A DNA stretch of 15,427 nucleotides from Betaproteobacteria bacterium (GTDB lineage Bacteria > Pseudomonadota > Gammaproteobacteria > Burkholderiales > SG8-39). The stretch's first letter is position 1. Every line of letters starts with the position of its first letter. Made by a program: the position numbers and the translations under genes. Below, one piece after another: positions 1 through 5,895 of the stretch. Where the stretch lies: positions 1-15,427 of the forward strand of contig JAOUFA010000037.1 in assembly GCA_029858545.1 (NCBI GenBank). Direction: 5' to 3'. Under the pieces are notes generated by a model. The model saw only the letters and a program-made list of their open reading frames with translations. It did not search any database and was not told the DNA's origin.

Positions 1-1
1 G

Positions 2-235
2 CTGGGTGCTTGCGACCTGCGCTCGAGGCTGGGCGACATTGCGGCTCCAACGCGAATCGCCGTCGGCGAGGAGGACTACGCGACACCAGTGAAGATGGCC
101 GAGGCGTTGCATGCGGGGATCAGAAATTCTTCGTTGAGCGTGATCGAGCGCGCGCGGCATCTGACGCCGCTGGAAGTTCCCGAGCGAATCATCGCCGAAC
201 TGAAATTCCTGCTGGAAACCGCGCAGGCGTCATGA
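2..235 (+). CDS. Alpha/beta hydrolase, C-terminal fragment
   Basis: The window opens inside a gene; 77 residues and the TGA stop remain. The segment GEEDYATP matches the strand-turn that carries the catalytic acid in alpha/beta hydrolases (G-x-x-D-x-x-T-P). ARHLTPLEVPE matches the C-terminal loop that carries the catalytic histidine (usual form G-H-x-x-x-x-E-x-P-E). The nucleophile elbow and oxyanion hole lie upstream of the window, so substrate and subfamily cannot be judged; lactonase-like and esterase-like members share this tail. The gene runs convergently toward the methyltransferase gene with 88 bp between stops and no clear terminator. The hydrolase fold is fairly secure; the reaction is unknown. 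Confidence 0.75.
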   Translation: MGACDLRSRLGDIAAPTRIAVGEEDYATPVKMAEALHAGIRNSSLSVIERARHLTPLEVPERIIAELKFLLETAQAS

Positions 236-323
236 AGTATTCGCTCTTGCATCGCGCGCCTGCAGCCTGACTCCCGCGCAGCCGGTCTGATGCGAGGATT
301 CTCCGGGCCAATGCCGCCGGGCC

Positions 324-992
324 TTATTGCGTGGCTTGTTCGCGCCGGTAGCGCAGCAGGCAACCGTGGTAGGGACTGCCGTCCTGAAGAGGGCTGTCGA
401 GCATCGTTTCTGTTGGCACAAACCCTAGCAGCGCCATGCAACGGCTGAAGACTTTCCTGTTTCCCCGTCTTGGATCGACGATCAGCACTTCGGACCGTGC
501 GGCCGCGTGCAATTTCAGGAATCCGGCCAATTGTTCCGGATGACCGGGCTCGTACAGAACGTCGCTGCCGATGATCAGGTCGAATTCACCCAGCATCGGG
601 TTGGCGCGGGTCCAGTTGCCGGTGCGGTATTTCAGGTCGGGGAGTCGATTCAGCAGTAGATTGGCGTGCAGGAAGGCTTCGGCAAGCGGATGACAATCAC
701 TCGCGGTGATGTCGCCGTGGCGGCGGTGGACTACCATGCTGGCGAGCCCGAGGCCACAGCCGATTTCAAGCACCCGACTGCTGCCCAATTCCCATACCTG
801 CATCAGATCGGCGAGTTTTTGTGCCGACGGCCAGATCTGGCCGAAGAGTGGCCAGCAGGCCGACGAGATCCCGGCGGCTTCGGCTTCTCCGAGAGGATCG
901 GAGTATTGCTGCCGGTCGAGCAGGGAGCGGATCGTCAGATCGGCGCCGCCGGCGACGGCGACTCGCTGAATCCTTACTTCATATCCCGGCAA
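324..992 (-). CDS. Class I SAM-dependent methyltransferase, METTL21/family-16 type
   Basis: The product is a 222-residue cytoplasmic protein. VLEIGCGLGLASM (about 74-86) is the SAM-binding motif I, SDVLYEP (143-149) is the post-motif typical of the lysine-methyltransferase-like family 16 (METTL21/NNT1 relatives), and IWPSAQKLA (53-61) resembles that family's W-P helix. Bacterial members are poorly characterised; protein lysine methylation is a family-based guess. The best start is TTG at 992, which gives the family-typical beginning (start)-P-G-Y; an AAAGG lies about 7 bases upstream and no in-frame ATG fits better. The gene begins 28 bp after the infA stop on the same strand, so the two are probably co-transcribed. 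That makes a ribosomal protein or translation factor a reasonable substrate guess, but only a guess. Confidence 0.8.
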   Translation of the reverse strand: MPGYEVRIQRVAVAGGADLTIRSLLDRQQYSDPLGEAEAAGISSACWPLFGQIWPSAQKLADLMQVWELGSSRVLEIGCGLGLASMVVHRRHGDITASDCHPLAEAFLHANLLLNRLPDLKYRTGNWTRANPMLGEFDLIIGSDVLYEPGHPEQLAGFLKLHAAARSEVLIVDPRRGNRKVFSRCMALLGFVPTETMLDSPLQDGSPYHGCLLRYRREQATQ

Positions 993-1020
993 GGCAAGCC
1001 TTTGTCCAGGACCGACGCGC

Positions 1021-1284
1021 TCAGTATCTGCGGCGCTGCGGAGAAGGGCTGACCGGTCCGCGGGTCTCGAGATGGCGGAAGGTAATGCGTCCCTTGCTCA
1101 CGTCGTAGGGGGATATCTCAAGGGCAACCTTGTCGCCGGTAAGAATTCGAATATGGTGTTTGCGCATCTTGCCGGCGGTGTAGGCCACCAGCACGTGGCC
1201 ATTTTCGAGCGTGACGCGAAAGCGCGAGTCGGGCAGCACTTCCTCGACCACGCCGTTCATTTCTATCAGTGCTTCCTTGGACAT
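1021..1284 (-). CDS. infA: Translation initiation factor IF-1
   Basis: The product is an 87-residue OB-fold protein that binds the 30S A site during initiation. It shows the IF-1 signature almost throughout: IEMNGVVEEVLPDSRFRVTLENGH, then GKMRKHHIRILTGDKV and SPYDVSKGRITFRH. It is about 15 residues longer than the usual 72 because of a basic, Pro- and Arg-rich tail (ETRGPVSPSPQRRRY), as seen in some betaproteobacterial IF-1 copies. The frame is open a further 51 codons upstream, but ATG 1284 is chosen because it matches the family N-terminus and has GGAGA 7 bases upstream (1292-1296). It lies 188 bp downstream of the cold-shock gene and directly upstream of the methyltransferase gene. Two small hairpins precede its ribosome binding site. 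A second infA in the ribosomal protein cluster of this genome is possible. Confidence 0.95.
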   Translation of the reverse strand: MSKEALIEMNGVVEEVLPDSRFRVTLENGHVLVAYTAGKMRKHHIRILTGDKVALEISPYDVSKGRITFRHLETRGPVSPSPQRRRY

Positions 1285-1302
1285 CGACAGGTCTCCAGAG
1301 TA

Positions 1303-1328
1303 GGGCTGAATAGCCCGGCAGATGCCGG
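1303..1328 (-). promoter_or_regulatory. Tandem hairpins in the infA leader
   Basis: On the minus strand, CCGGC-ATCT-GCCGG (1328 to 1315) and GGGCT-ATTC-AGCCC (1316 to 1303) are two perfect 5 bp stems with 4-base loops that share two bases. They end 6 bases before the GGAGA ribosome binding site of infA. Seen: the pairing and its position. Inferred: an RNA structure that affects infA translation or processing of a cspA-infA transcript. There is no T-run, so it is not a standard terminator. Confidence 0.45.
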
Positions 1329-1472
1329 ACCATTCCTTGGGGAGCAGATCTGGGTTGCAATCCAGGTCAGCGCTCCCGGGTGTTGCCATCGGCATGCCAG
1401 GCATCGCCATACCGATTCGCGCGTAATGAGCGAGCAATGCAGCGCGGGGCTACTTCTCTCGCGCGGAGGTTC

Positions 1473-1679
1473 TCAGTCAGCCGAGCGGATGTTCGACGCC
1501 TGCAGGCCTTTGGGGCCCTTCGCAACCTCGAAGCTGACCCGCTGGCCTTCCTTCAAGGTCTTGAAGCCTTCGCCCTGAATTGCGGAGAAATGCGCAAACA
1601 AATCCTCGCCACCGCCTTCGGGGGTGATGAAACCGAAGCCTTTCGCGTCGTTGAACCACTTTACTGTACCGGTTGCCAT
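1473..1679 (-). CDS. cspA: CspA-family cold-shock protein
   Basis: The product is a 68-residue single cold-shock domain, the normal family length. It carries the RNP1-type motif KGFGFITP (13-20) and the RNP2-like DLFAHFSAI (26-34), and starts with the canonical MATGTVKWFN. Such proteins bind single-stranded RNA and DNA and act as RNA chaperones during cold shock or growth transitions. The frame continues upstream, but ATG 1679 fits the family start; the preceding GGGA is a weak ribosome binding site about 11 bases away. A candidate promoter at 1822-1850 would give a leader of about 135 bases, similar in scale to the long leader of E. coli cspA. The paralogue letter cannot be decided from sequence alone, so the symbol means family only. 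infA follows on the same strand. Confidence 0.95.
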   Translation of the reverse strand: MATGTVKWFNDAKGFGFITPEGGGEDLFAHFSAIQGEGFKTLKEGQRVSFEVAKGPKGLQASNIRSAD

Positions 1680-2018
1680 ATTTTGAATATCCCGAAAGAT
1701 TGAATTACCCCCGAGCGGGGAGGGGCGAAAATCAAGACGGCGGGGTGATGAAGGGAAAAATACCGCAGGCCCGCGGATACTGAACCAGACAGCAACAGCA
1801 CGGCTTGAATCGCAACGTCGCACTATGCGCTCAATTGCCGGATTCTGCAAATGAAATCAGTGTCTTGCCTTGTGGTGGGGGACGTAGTTCGAGCGTTTGA
1901 AGCGCCCTGCGTTGGCCCGATTTGATGCGCGCTTTGCCCCGATTTTGCCCGCGCCTGCCTCGATTCGGTCGCCACACTCCCTGGCCACGCCATTGCAATC
2001 CGAACCGGGAGGCCCCGC
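1680..2018 (+). other. Divergent intergenic region cspA/creD (no gene)
   Basis: These 339 bp separate the divergent cspA and creD genes. The cspA side holds a probable long leader, including a C-rich/G-rich stem (CCCC-GCTC-GGGG on the minus strand, around 1709-1720) close to the weak cspA ribosome binding site. The creD side ends with GGGAGG at 2007-2012, 6 bases before ATG 2019. I see no convincing creD promoter and no coding sequence; short frames here lack family features. Confidence 0.6.
1822..1850 (-). promoter_or_regulatory. Candidate sigma-70 promoter of cspA
   Basis: On the minus strand TTGCAG (1850-1845) and CATAGT (1827-1822) are separated by exactly 17 bases. Each box is imperfect (3 of 6 and 4 of 6 against consensus). 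Transcription would begin near 1815, giving a leader of about 135 bases. Confidence 0.35.
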
Positions 2019-3413
2019 ATGAACCGCGCAGCGTTCTTGAAGACCAGCATGATCGGCGCGCTCGCGCTGCTCCTATTGATACCGGTGGCGATGATTCGCG
2101 ACCTCATTCATGAACGACAGGCGCGGCGCAATCAAGCGGTCGGCGAAATCGCGCTTGGCTGGGGCGGACGGCAGGCGTTCGCCGGACCCTATCTGGTGGT
2201 CCCCTACGAGCGCTTCTGGACCGAGGTGGAGCGTGAGGTGGTCGATGGCATACGTAAGGAGCGGCGCACTGAGCGCAGCAGGTCTTCGCTGCTGCGGCTG
2301 CCGGTCGATACGATGGATTGGTCGATCGGTGCCGCCACCGGCGAGAAGGTACGCGGTATCTACCGGGCGCGTCTCTATACCGCGACAATCCGGGCACAGG
2401 GGCGGATCACGCTAGCCGCTCGGTTCGGCATGCCCGACTCTGCGAGTCGCTATCGCTGGGGAACGCCGCGCTTCGTGGTCGGTGTATCCGATCCGCGCGG
2501 CATTCGCAGCCTGAGCGCGCTCGCATTCGGCAATCAGAAATTCGACTTCGCGCCTGGACCCGGAGACAGTCTGTTCGGTTCGGGTATGCACGCGGCGCTG
2601 AGCGGTCTTGCCGCCTCCGAATCGCGTACCGTCGCGTTCAGCTTCTCCATTGAACTCGCCGGTTCCGAGGCACTCGCGGTCGCGCCGCTGGCGCGCAACA
2701 CGATCGTCGCGCTGCGCTCCGACTGGCCGCATCCTTCGTTCCAGGGCGTATTTCTGCCGGTTCAGCACGAGGCAACCCGGGACGGATTCGTTGCGCGCTG
2801 GCAGGTGTCAAGCTTCGCCGCGCAGGGCGCCGAAAGGCTGAAGGCCTGCGAAGGCGGCCGGGAATGCGCGGCGCTCACTGCGCAGGAGCTCGGCGTTTCG
2901 TTCATCGAACCGGTCAGCGTCTATCAGCAGCTTGAGCGCGCATCGAAATACGGCTTTCTCTTCATCGGACTCATGTTTTCCGCATTCTTCCTGTTCGAGT
3001 TGCTGCGGCGGCTCGCCATCCATCCGATCCAGTACCTGCTGGTCGGGCTCGCGCTGGCGATGTTCTTTCTGCTGCTGACCGCGCTCTCCGAGCATGTCAC
3101 ATTCGGCATCGCCTATGCGATCGCAACGCTCGCCTGCGTCGGTCTTGTCACGACCTATTTCGTTCGTGCGCTACGCAACAAGGCCGCGGGACTGACGTTC
3201 GGCGGCGCGCTTGCCTTGCTTTACGGCGCGCTCTACATGCTGCTCAAGGCTGAGGACTACGCGCTGCTCGCCGGTGCGGGGCTACTCTTCGCGCTGCTTG
3301 CCGGTGTGATGATCGCCACCCGGCGCGTGGACTGGTACCGTCTCGCCCCGCTGGTTCCCGGCGAGGGCGGTGCCGCGGCCGGTGCTGCGGCTGGTGCAGT
3401 GCCGCATGGCTAG
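2019..3413 (+). CDS. creD: CreD-family inner membrane protein
   Basis: The product is 464 residues, close to the usual CreD length. It has an N-terminal membrane anchor (about 9-27), a large non-membrane domain with the family motif SDWPHPSFQGVFLP (234-247), and a C-terminal block of about six membrane helices (310-435). That block holds YGFLFIGL, IHPIQYLLVGLAL and the closing EDYALL...TRRVDWY (412-440). CreD is an output of the CreBC two-component system in enterics and is linked to envelope stress and beta-lactam response, but its biochemical activity is unknown. No creB or creC lies in the window. GGGAGG 6 bases upstream supports ATG 2019. The last 15 residues form an Ala/Gly-rich tail made by a 12 bp imperfect repeat and are probably unstructured. 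Confidence 0.93.
   Translation: MNRAAFLKTSMIGALALLLLIPVAMIRDLIHERQARRNQAVGEIALGWGGRQAFAGPYLVVPYERFWTEVEREVVDGIRKERRTERSRSSLLRLPVDTMDWSIGAATGEKVRGIYRARLYTATIRAQGRITLAARFGMPDSASRYRWGTPRFVVGVSDPRGIRSLSALAFGNQKFDFAPGPGDSLFGSGMHAALSGLAASESRTVAFSFSIELAGSEALAVAPLARNTIVALRSDWPHPSFQGVFLPVQHEATRDGFVARWQVSSFAAQGAERLKACEGGRECAALTAQELGVSFIEPVSVYQQLERASKYGFLFIGLMFSAFFLFELLRRLAIHPIQYLLVGLALAMFFLLLTALSEHVTFGIAYAIATLACVGLVTTYFVRALRNKAAGLTFGGALALLYGALYMLLKAEDYALLAGAGLLFALLAGVMIATRRVDWYRLAPLVPGEGGAAAGAAAGAVPHG
3369..3404 (+). repeat. 12 bp imperfect tandem repeat in the creD 3' end
   Basis: Three units GGTGCCGCGGCC, GGTGCTGCGGCT and GGTGCAGTGCCG follow each other. The first two differ only at third codon positions and encode Gly-Ala-Ala-Ala or Gly-Ala-Ala-Gly runs at the end of CreD. 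A slippage origin is likely. Confidence 0.6.
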
Positions 3414-3610
3414 GCTGGATTTTGCCGACAGGTCGGGGGTATATTTGCATGCCAGGACACGACGGTGGGACCTGACTTGGATCAATGTTCCCGCCCTAGT
3501 GGGGCGCATATTGAGCGGTCATATCGATTCGGTACGCGGCCGTTAACAGGCAATCAAGAAAAGGGGGGCACCTCCCCGGTTTCCATCGCGGGGGGCTGCG
3601 AGGCAGCAGC

Positions 3611-3640
3611 GATCGGAATTCCGATCATCACAAATCGGAG
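3611..3640 (+). promoter_or_regulatory. Switch-like leader structure over the cfa ribosome binding site
   Basis: A perfect 16 bp palindrome, GATCGGAATTCCGATC (3611-3626), can fold as a 6 bp stem with an AATT loop. Its 3' half TTCCGAT (3619-3625) can instead pair with ATCGGAG (3634-3640), which contains the cfa ribosome binding site CGGAG (3636-3640), across an 8-base loop. The two folds exclude each other: the first leaves the site free, the second buries it. The pairing is seen directly; regulation is inferred. E. coli cfa is known to be controlled through its 5' untranslated region by the sRNA RydC, so leader control is plausible for this family. The palindrome could alternatively be a DNA operator. 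Confidence 0.45.
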
Positions 3641-3649
3641 CTTTTCGAG

Positions 3650-4903
3650 ATGACATCTGACCATCAGGCAGGCAGTATTGCGCGCGCGCGACGCGAACCG
3701 GAAGGCAGGCTGGAGCCGGCGCGGCTCTCGATCGACGGCCAGTTGGTGCGCGTCCTTCTCAAGAGTCTGGACGAGCCGCCAGTACGGGTCAGTTTGTGGA
3801 ACGGGGAGTCGATCGCGCCGGCCAACGCAGAAGAGGTGGCACACCTGCGCATTGCAAGCCGCGCCAGTCTGCTGAAATTGGTTGTCGATCCCGAGTATCA
3901 GTTTTGCGAGGGCTACAGCGACGGCACGATCGCGGTCGATGGCGACTTGGTGGCGTTGCTCGAAGTCCTGCACCGTGCGCTGTCGGACCGTGGGTCCACT
4001 TTCCGGCAACTGATCGACTGGTCGCGGCGGCGCCAGACGAACACGCTCGAGGGCTCGCGTGAAAACATCCATTCCCACTATGACCTCGGCAACGCGTTCT
4101 ACTCGCTGTGGCTCGATTCGCAGATGGTCTACACCTGTGCGTATTTTCAGACGCCCGAGACCACTCTGGAGGAAGCGCAGATCGCCAAGATGGACCACGT
4201 CTGCCGCAAGCTCAGACTGCGAGCGGGGGAAACCGTGGTCGAGGCAGGCTGCGGCTGGGGATCGCTCGCCTTGCACATGGCCACGCGCTACGGCGTGCAG
4301 GTCAAGGCCTACAACATCTCGCGCGAGCAGATGGCCTACGCCCGAGCGCGTGCCCGGGCGCTTGGGGTCGAGAATCGCGTGGAATTTGTCGAGGACGACT
4401 ATCGAAATGTCAGCGGGTTGTTCGATGCCTTTGTATCGGTCGGAATGCTCGAGCATGTCGGCCCTGAGAACTACGCCGAACTGGGCAAGCTCATCGACCG
4501 CGTGCTTGCGCCCAACGGGCGCGGGTTGATACACAGCATCGGCCTGGTACGCCCCGCCCCCCTGAATCCCTGGATCGAGAAGCGGATTTTCCCGGGAGCC
4601 TATCCGCCGTCGCTGCGCGAAATGCTGGGAATCCTGGAGCCTCCCGGCTTCGCGGTGCTCGATGTCGAGAACCTTCGGTTGCACTACGCGCTCACGCTCA
4701 AGCACTGGCTCGCGCGCTTTGAAGCTGCGCGAAACGAGGTCGGTGCGATGTACGACGAGCGCTTTGTGCGCGCCTGGCGCCTGTACCTCAGCGGATCGCA
4801 GGCCGCGTTCAGTACCGGACAGATGCAATTGTTCCAGGTGCTGTTCGGCCGTAGGCGATGCAATGAGTTGCCATGGACGCGGGCCGGCCTCTATCGGCAA
4901 TGA
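3650..4903 (+). CDS. cfa: Cyclopropane-fatty-acyl-phospholipid synthase
   Basis: The 417-residue enzyme transfers a methylene group from SAM to the double bond of unsaturated acyl chains in membrane phospholipids. An N-terminal substrate-binding domain (about 25-130) precedes the catalytic domain with HYDLGNAFYSLWLD (143-156) and SAM motif VVEAGCGWGSLAL (196-208). Counterparts of the E. coli bicarbonate-site residues are all visible: Cys163 in YTCAYF, Glu268 in GMLEHVG, His295 and Ile297 in IHSIG, and Tyr346 in HYALTL. The enzyme should therefore be active. ATG 3650 has CGGAG 9 bases upstream, inside the switch-like leader. Neighbours are creD upstream (236 bp gap) and an acyl-CoA hydratase downstream (184 bp gap), so it may be a separate transcription unit. 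A long open frame on the opposite strand is a high-GC shadow. Confidence 0.96.
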   Translation: MTSDHQAGSIARARREPEGRLEPARLSIDGQLVRVLLKSLDEPPVRVSLWNGESIAPANAEEVAHLRIASRASLLKLVVDPEYQFCEGYSDGTIAVDGDLVALLEVLHRALSDRGSTFRQLIDWSRRRQTNTLEGSRENIHSHYDLGNAFYSLWLDSQMVYTCAYFQTPETTLEEAQIAKMDHVCRKLRLRAGETVVEAGCGWGSLALHMATRYGVQVKAYNISREQMAYARARARALGVENRVEFVEDDYRNVSGLFDAFVSVGMLEHVGPENYAELGKLIDRVLAPNGRGLIHSIGLVRPAPLNPWIEKRIFPGAYPPSLREMLGILEPPGFAVLDVENLRLHYALTLKHWLARFEAARNEVGAMYDERFVRAWRLYLSGSQAAFSTGQMQLFQVLFGRRRCNELPWTRAGLYRQ

Positions 4904-5087
4904 TTCCGCCGAAGCGCATTTTGTCATAGCGCTCGATCAATCCCCTTGCTTGCGCAGCGCCCACCCGGCCGCGGACCGGATTCGGCCCTATGCGGGGCAG
5001 ATATAGTGCACGGCGAGCGAGTTCGGCCACGCGCCATGTAAGATGTCTAGGCGATCGCTGTCGCGCCGAAATTTTGGGGAAGGCTGC

Positions 5088-5885
5088 ATGAATCTTACGG
5101 GATACGAAACGCTCTCGCTCGAACCTGCCGGCGAGTATGTGCTGGTCGCGAAGCTCAACCGGCCCGAGGTCCTCAACGCGATCAACACCCGAATGGGGTG
5201 CGACCTGCTCGATCTGTGGACGCGTCTGACCGCGACCCCGGGGGCGACGCGCTGTGTGGTGCTGACAGGTGCCGGGGAGCGTGCGTTCTGCGCGGGCGGC
5301 GACCTCAAGGAGCGCGACGGCATGACCGACGAAGCCTGGCGCGCTCAGCATGAACTCTTCGAGCGCGGTTTCATGGCGCTGATGGACTGTCCACTGCCGG
5401 TCATTGCCGCGGTGAACGGTGTCGCCTATGGCGGTGGACTCGAGACGGCGCTGTGCTGCGACTTCATCTACGCGGCGCGCGGAACGCGCCTTGCGCTATC
5501 GGAGACTCGACTGGGCATCATGCCAGGCGGTTGTGGGACGCAGAATTTGCCGCGCGCGGTGGGCGAGCGGCGCGCGAAGGAGTTGATCCTCACCGCGCGC
5601 ACCTTCACGGCTGAGGAAGGCCATGGCTGGGGCCTCGTCAACCGGGTGTGTGAGCCTGGCGCGGTACTTGTCGACGCGCTCGACACGGCGCGCGCGATCT
5701 CGGAGAACGCGCCGCTCTCGGTGCGACAGGCGAAGAAGTCGATCCATTACGGAATGCAGACCGACATCTCCACCGGCTACCGGTTCGAGATCGAGGCCTA
5801 CAACCGACTGGTTACGACTGAGGACCGTCTCGAGGGGGTGCGCGCATTCAACGAGAAGCGTAGGCCCGACTTTCGAGGTCGCTGA
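5088..5885 (+). CDS. Enoyl-CoA hydratase/isomerase (crotonase) family protein
   Basis: The product has 265 residues, the normal crotonase length. NRPEVLNAIN (24-33) and AFCAGGDLKE (66-75) form the CoA and oxyanion-hole region; AAVNGVAYGGGLETAL (107-122) and LSETRLGIMPGGCGTQ (137-152) follow. Glu119 and Glu139 align with the two catalytic glutamates of hydratases (rat Glu144 and Glu164), so genuine water addition to a 2-enoyl-CoA is expected; chain length is unknown. ATG 5088 is preferred over an upstream in-frame ATG at 5043, because it matches the family start and follows GGGGAAGG (5076-5083). The hybrid kinase gene starts 10 bp after its stop, so the two are almost certainly co-transcribed. 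A TATAGT at 5002-5007 could be a -10 box but has no good -35. Confidence 0.92.
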   Translation: MNLTGYETLSLEPAGEYVLVAKLNRPEVLNAINTRMGCDLLDLWTRLTATPGATRCVVLTGAGERAFCAGGDLKERDGMTDEAWRAQHELFERGFMALMDCPLPVIAAVNGVAYGGGLETALCCDFIYAARGTRLALSETRLGIMPGGCGTQNLPRAVGERRAKELILTARTFTAEEGHGWGLVNRVCEPGAVLVDALDTARAISENAPLSVRQAKKSIHYGMQTDISTGYRFEIEAYNRLVTTEDRLEGVRAFNEKRRPDFRGR

Positions 5886-5895
5886 AAGAATCAGC

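Noticed and set aside
3554..4927. Long minus-strand open frame of 457 codons opposite cfa
   Set aside because: It mirrors the well-supported cfa gene, has no recognisable domain and is the usual effect of high-GC third positions.
5002..5007. TATAGT as a -10 box for the crotonase gene
   Set aside because: No acceptable -35 at 16-18 bases; kept only as a remark.
5623..5895. N-terminal extension of the hybrid kinase into the crotonase gene
   Set aside because: The extension is the crotonase sequence in another frame, Arg/Ser-rich and without features; ATG 5896 directly after the crotonase stop is better.
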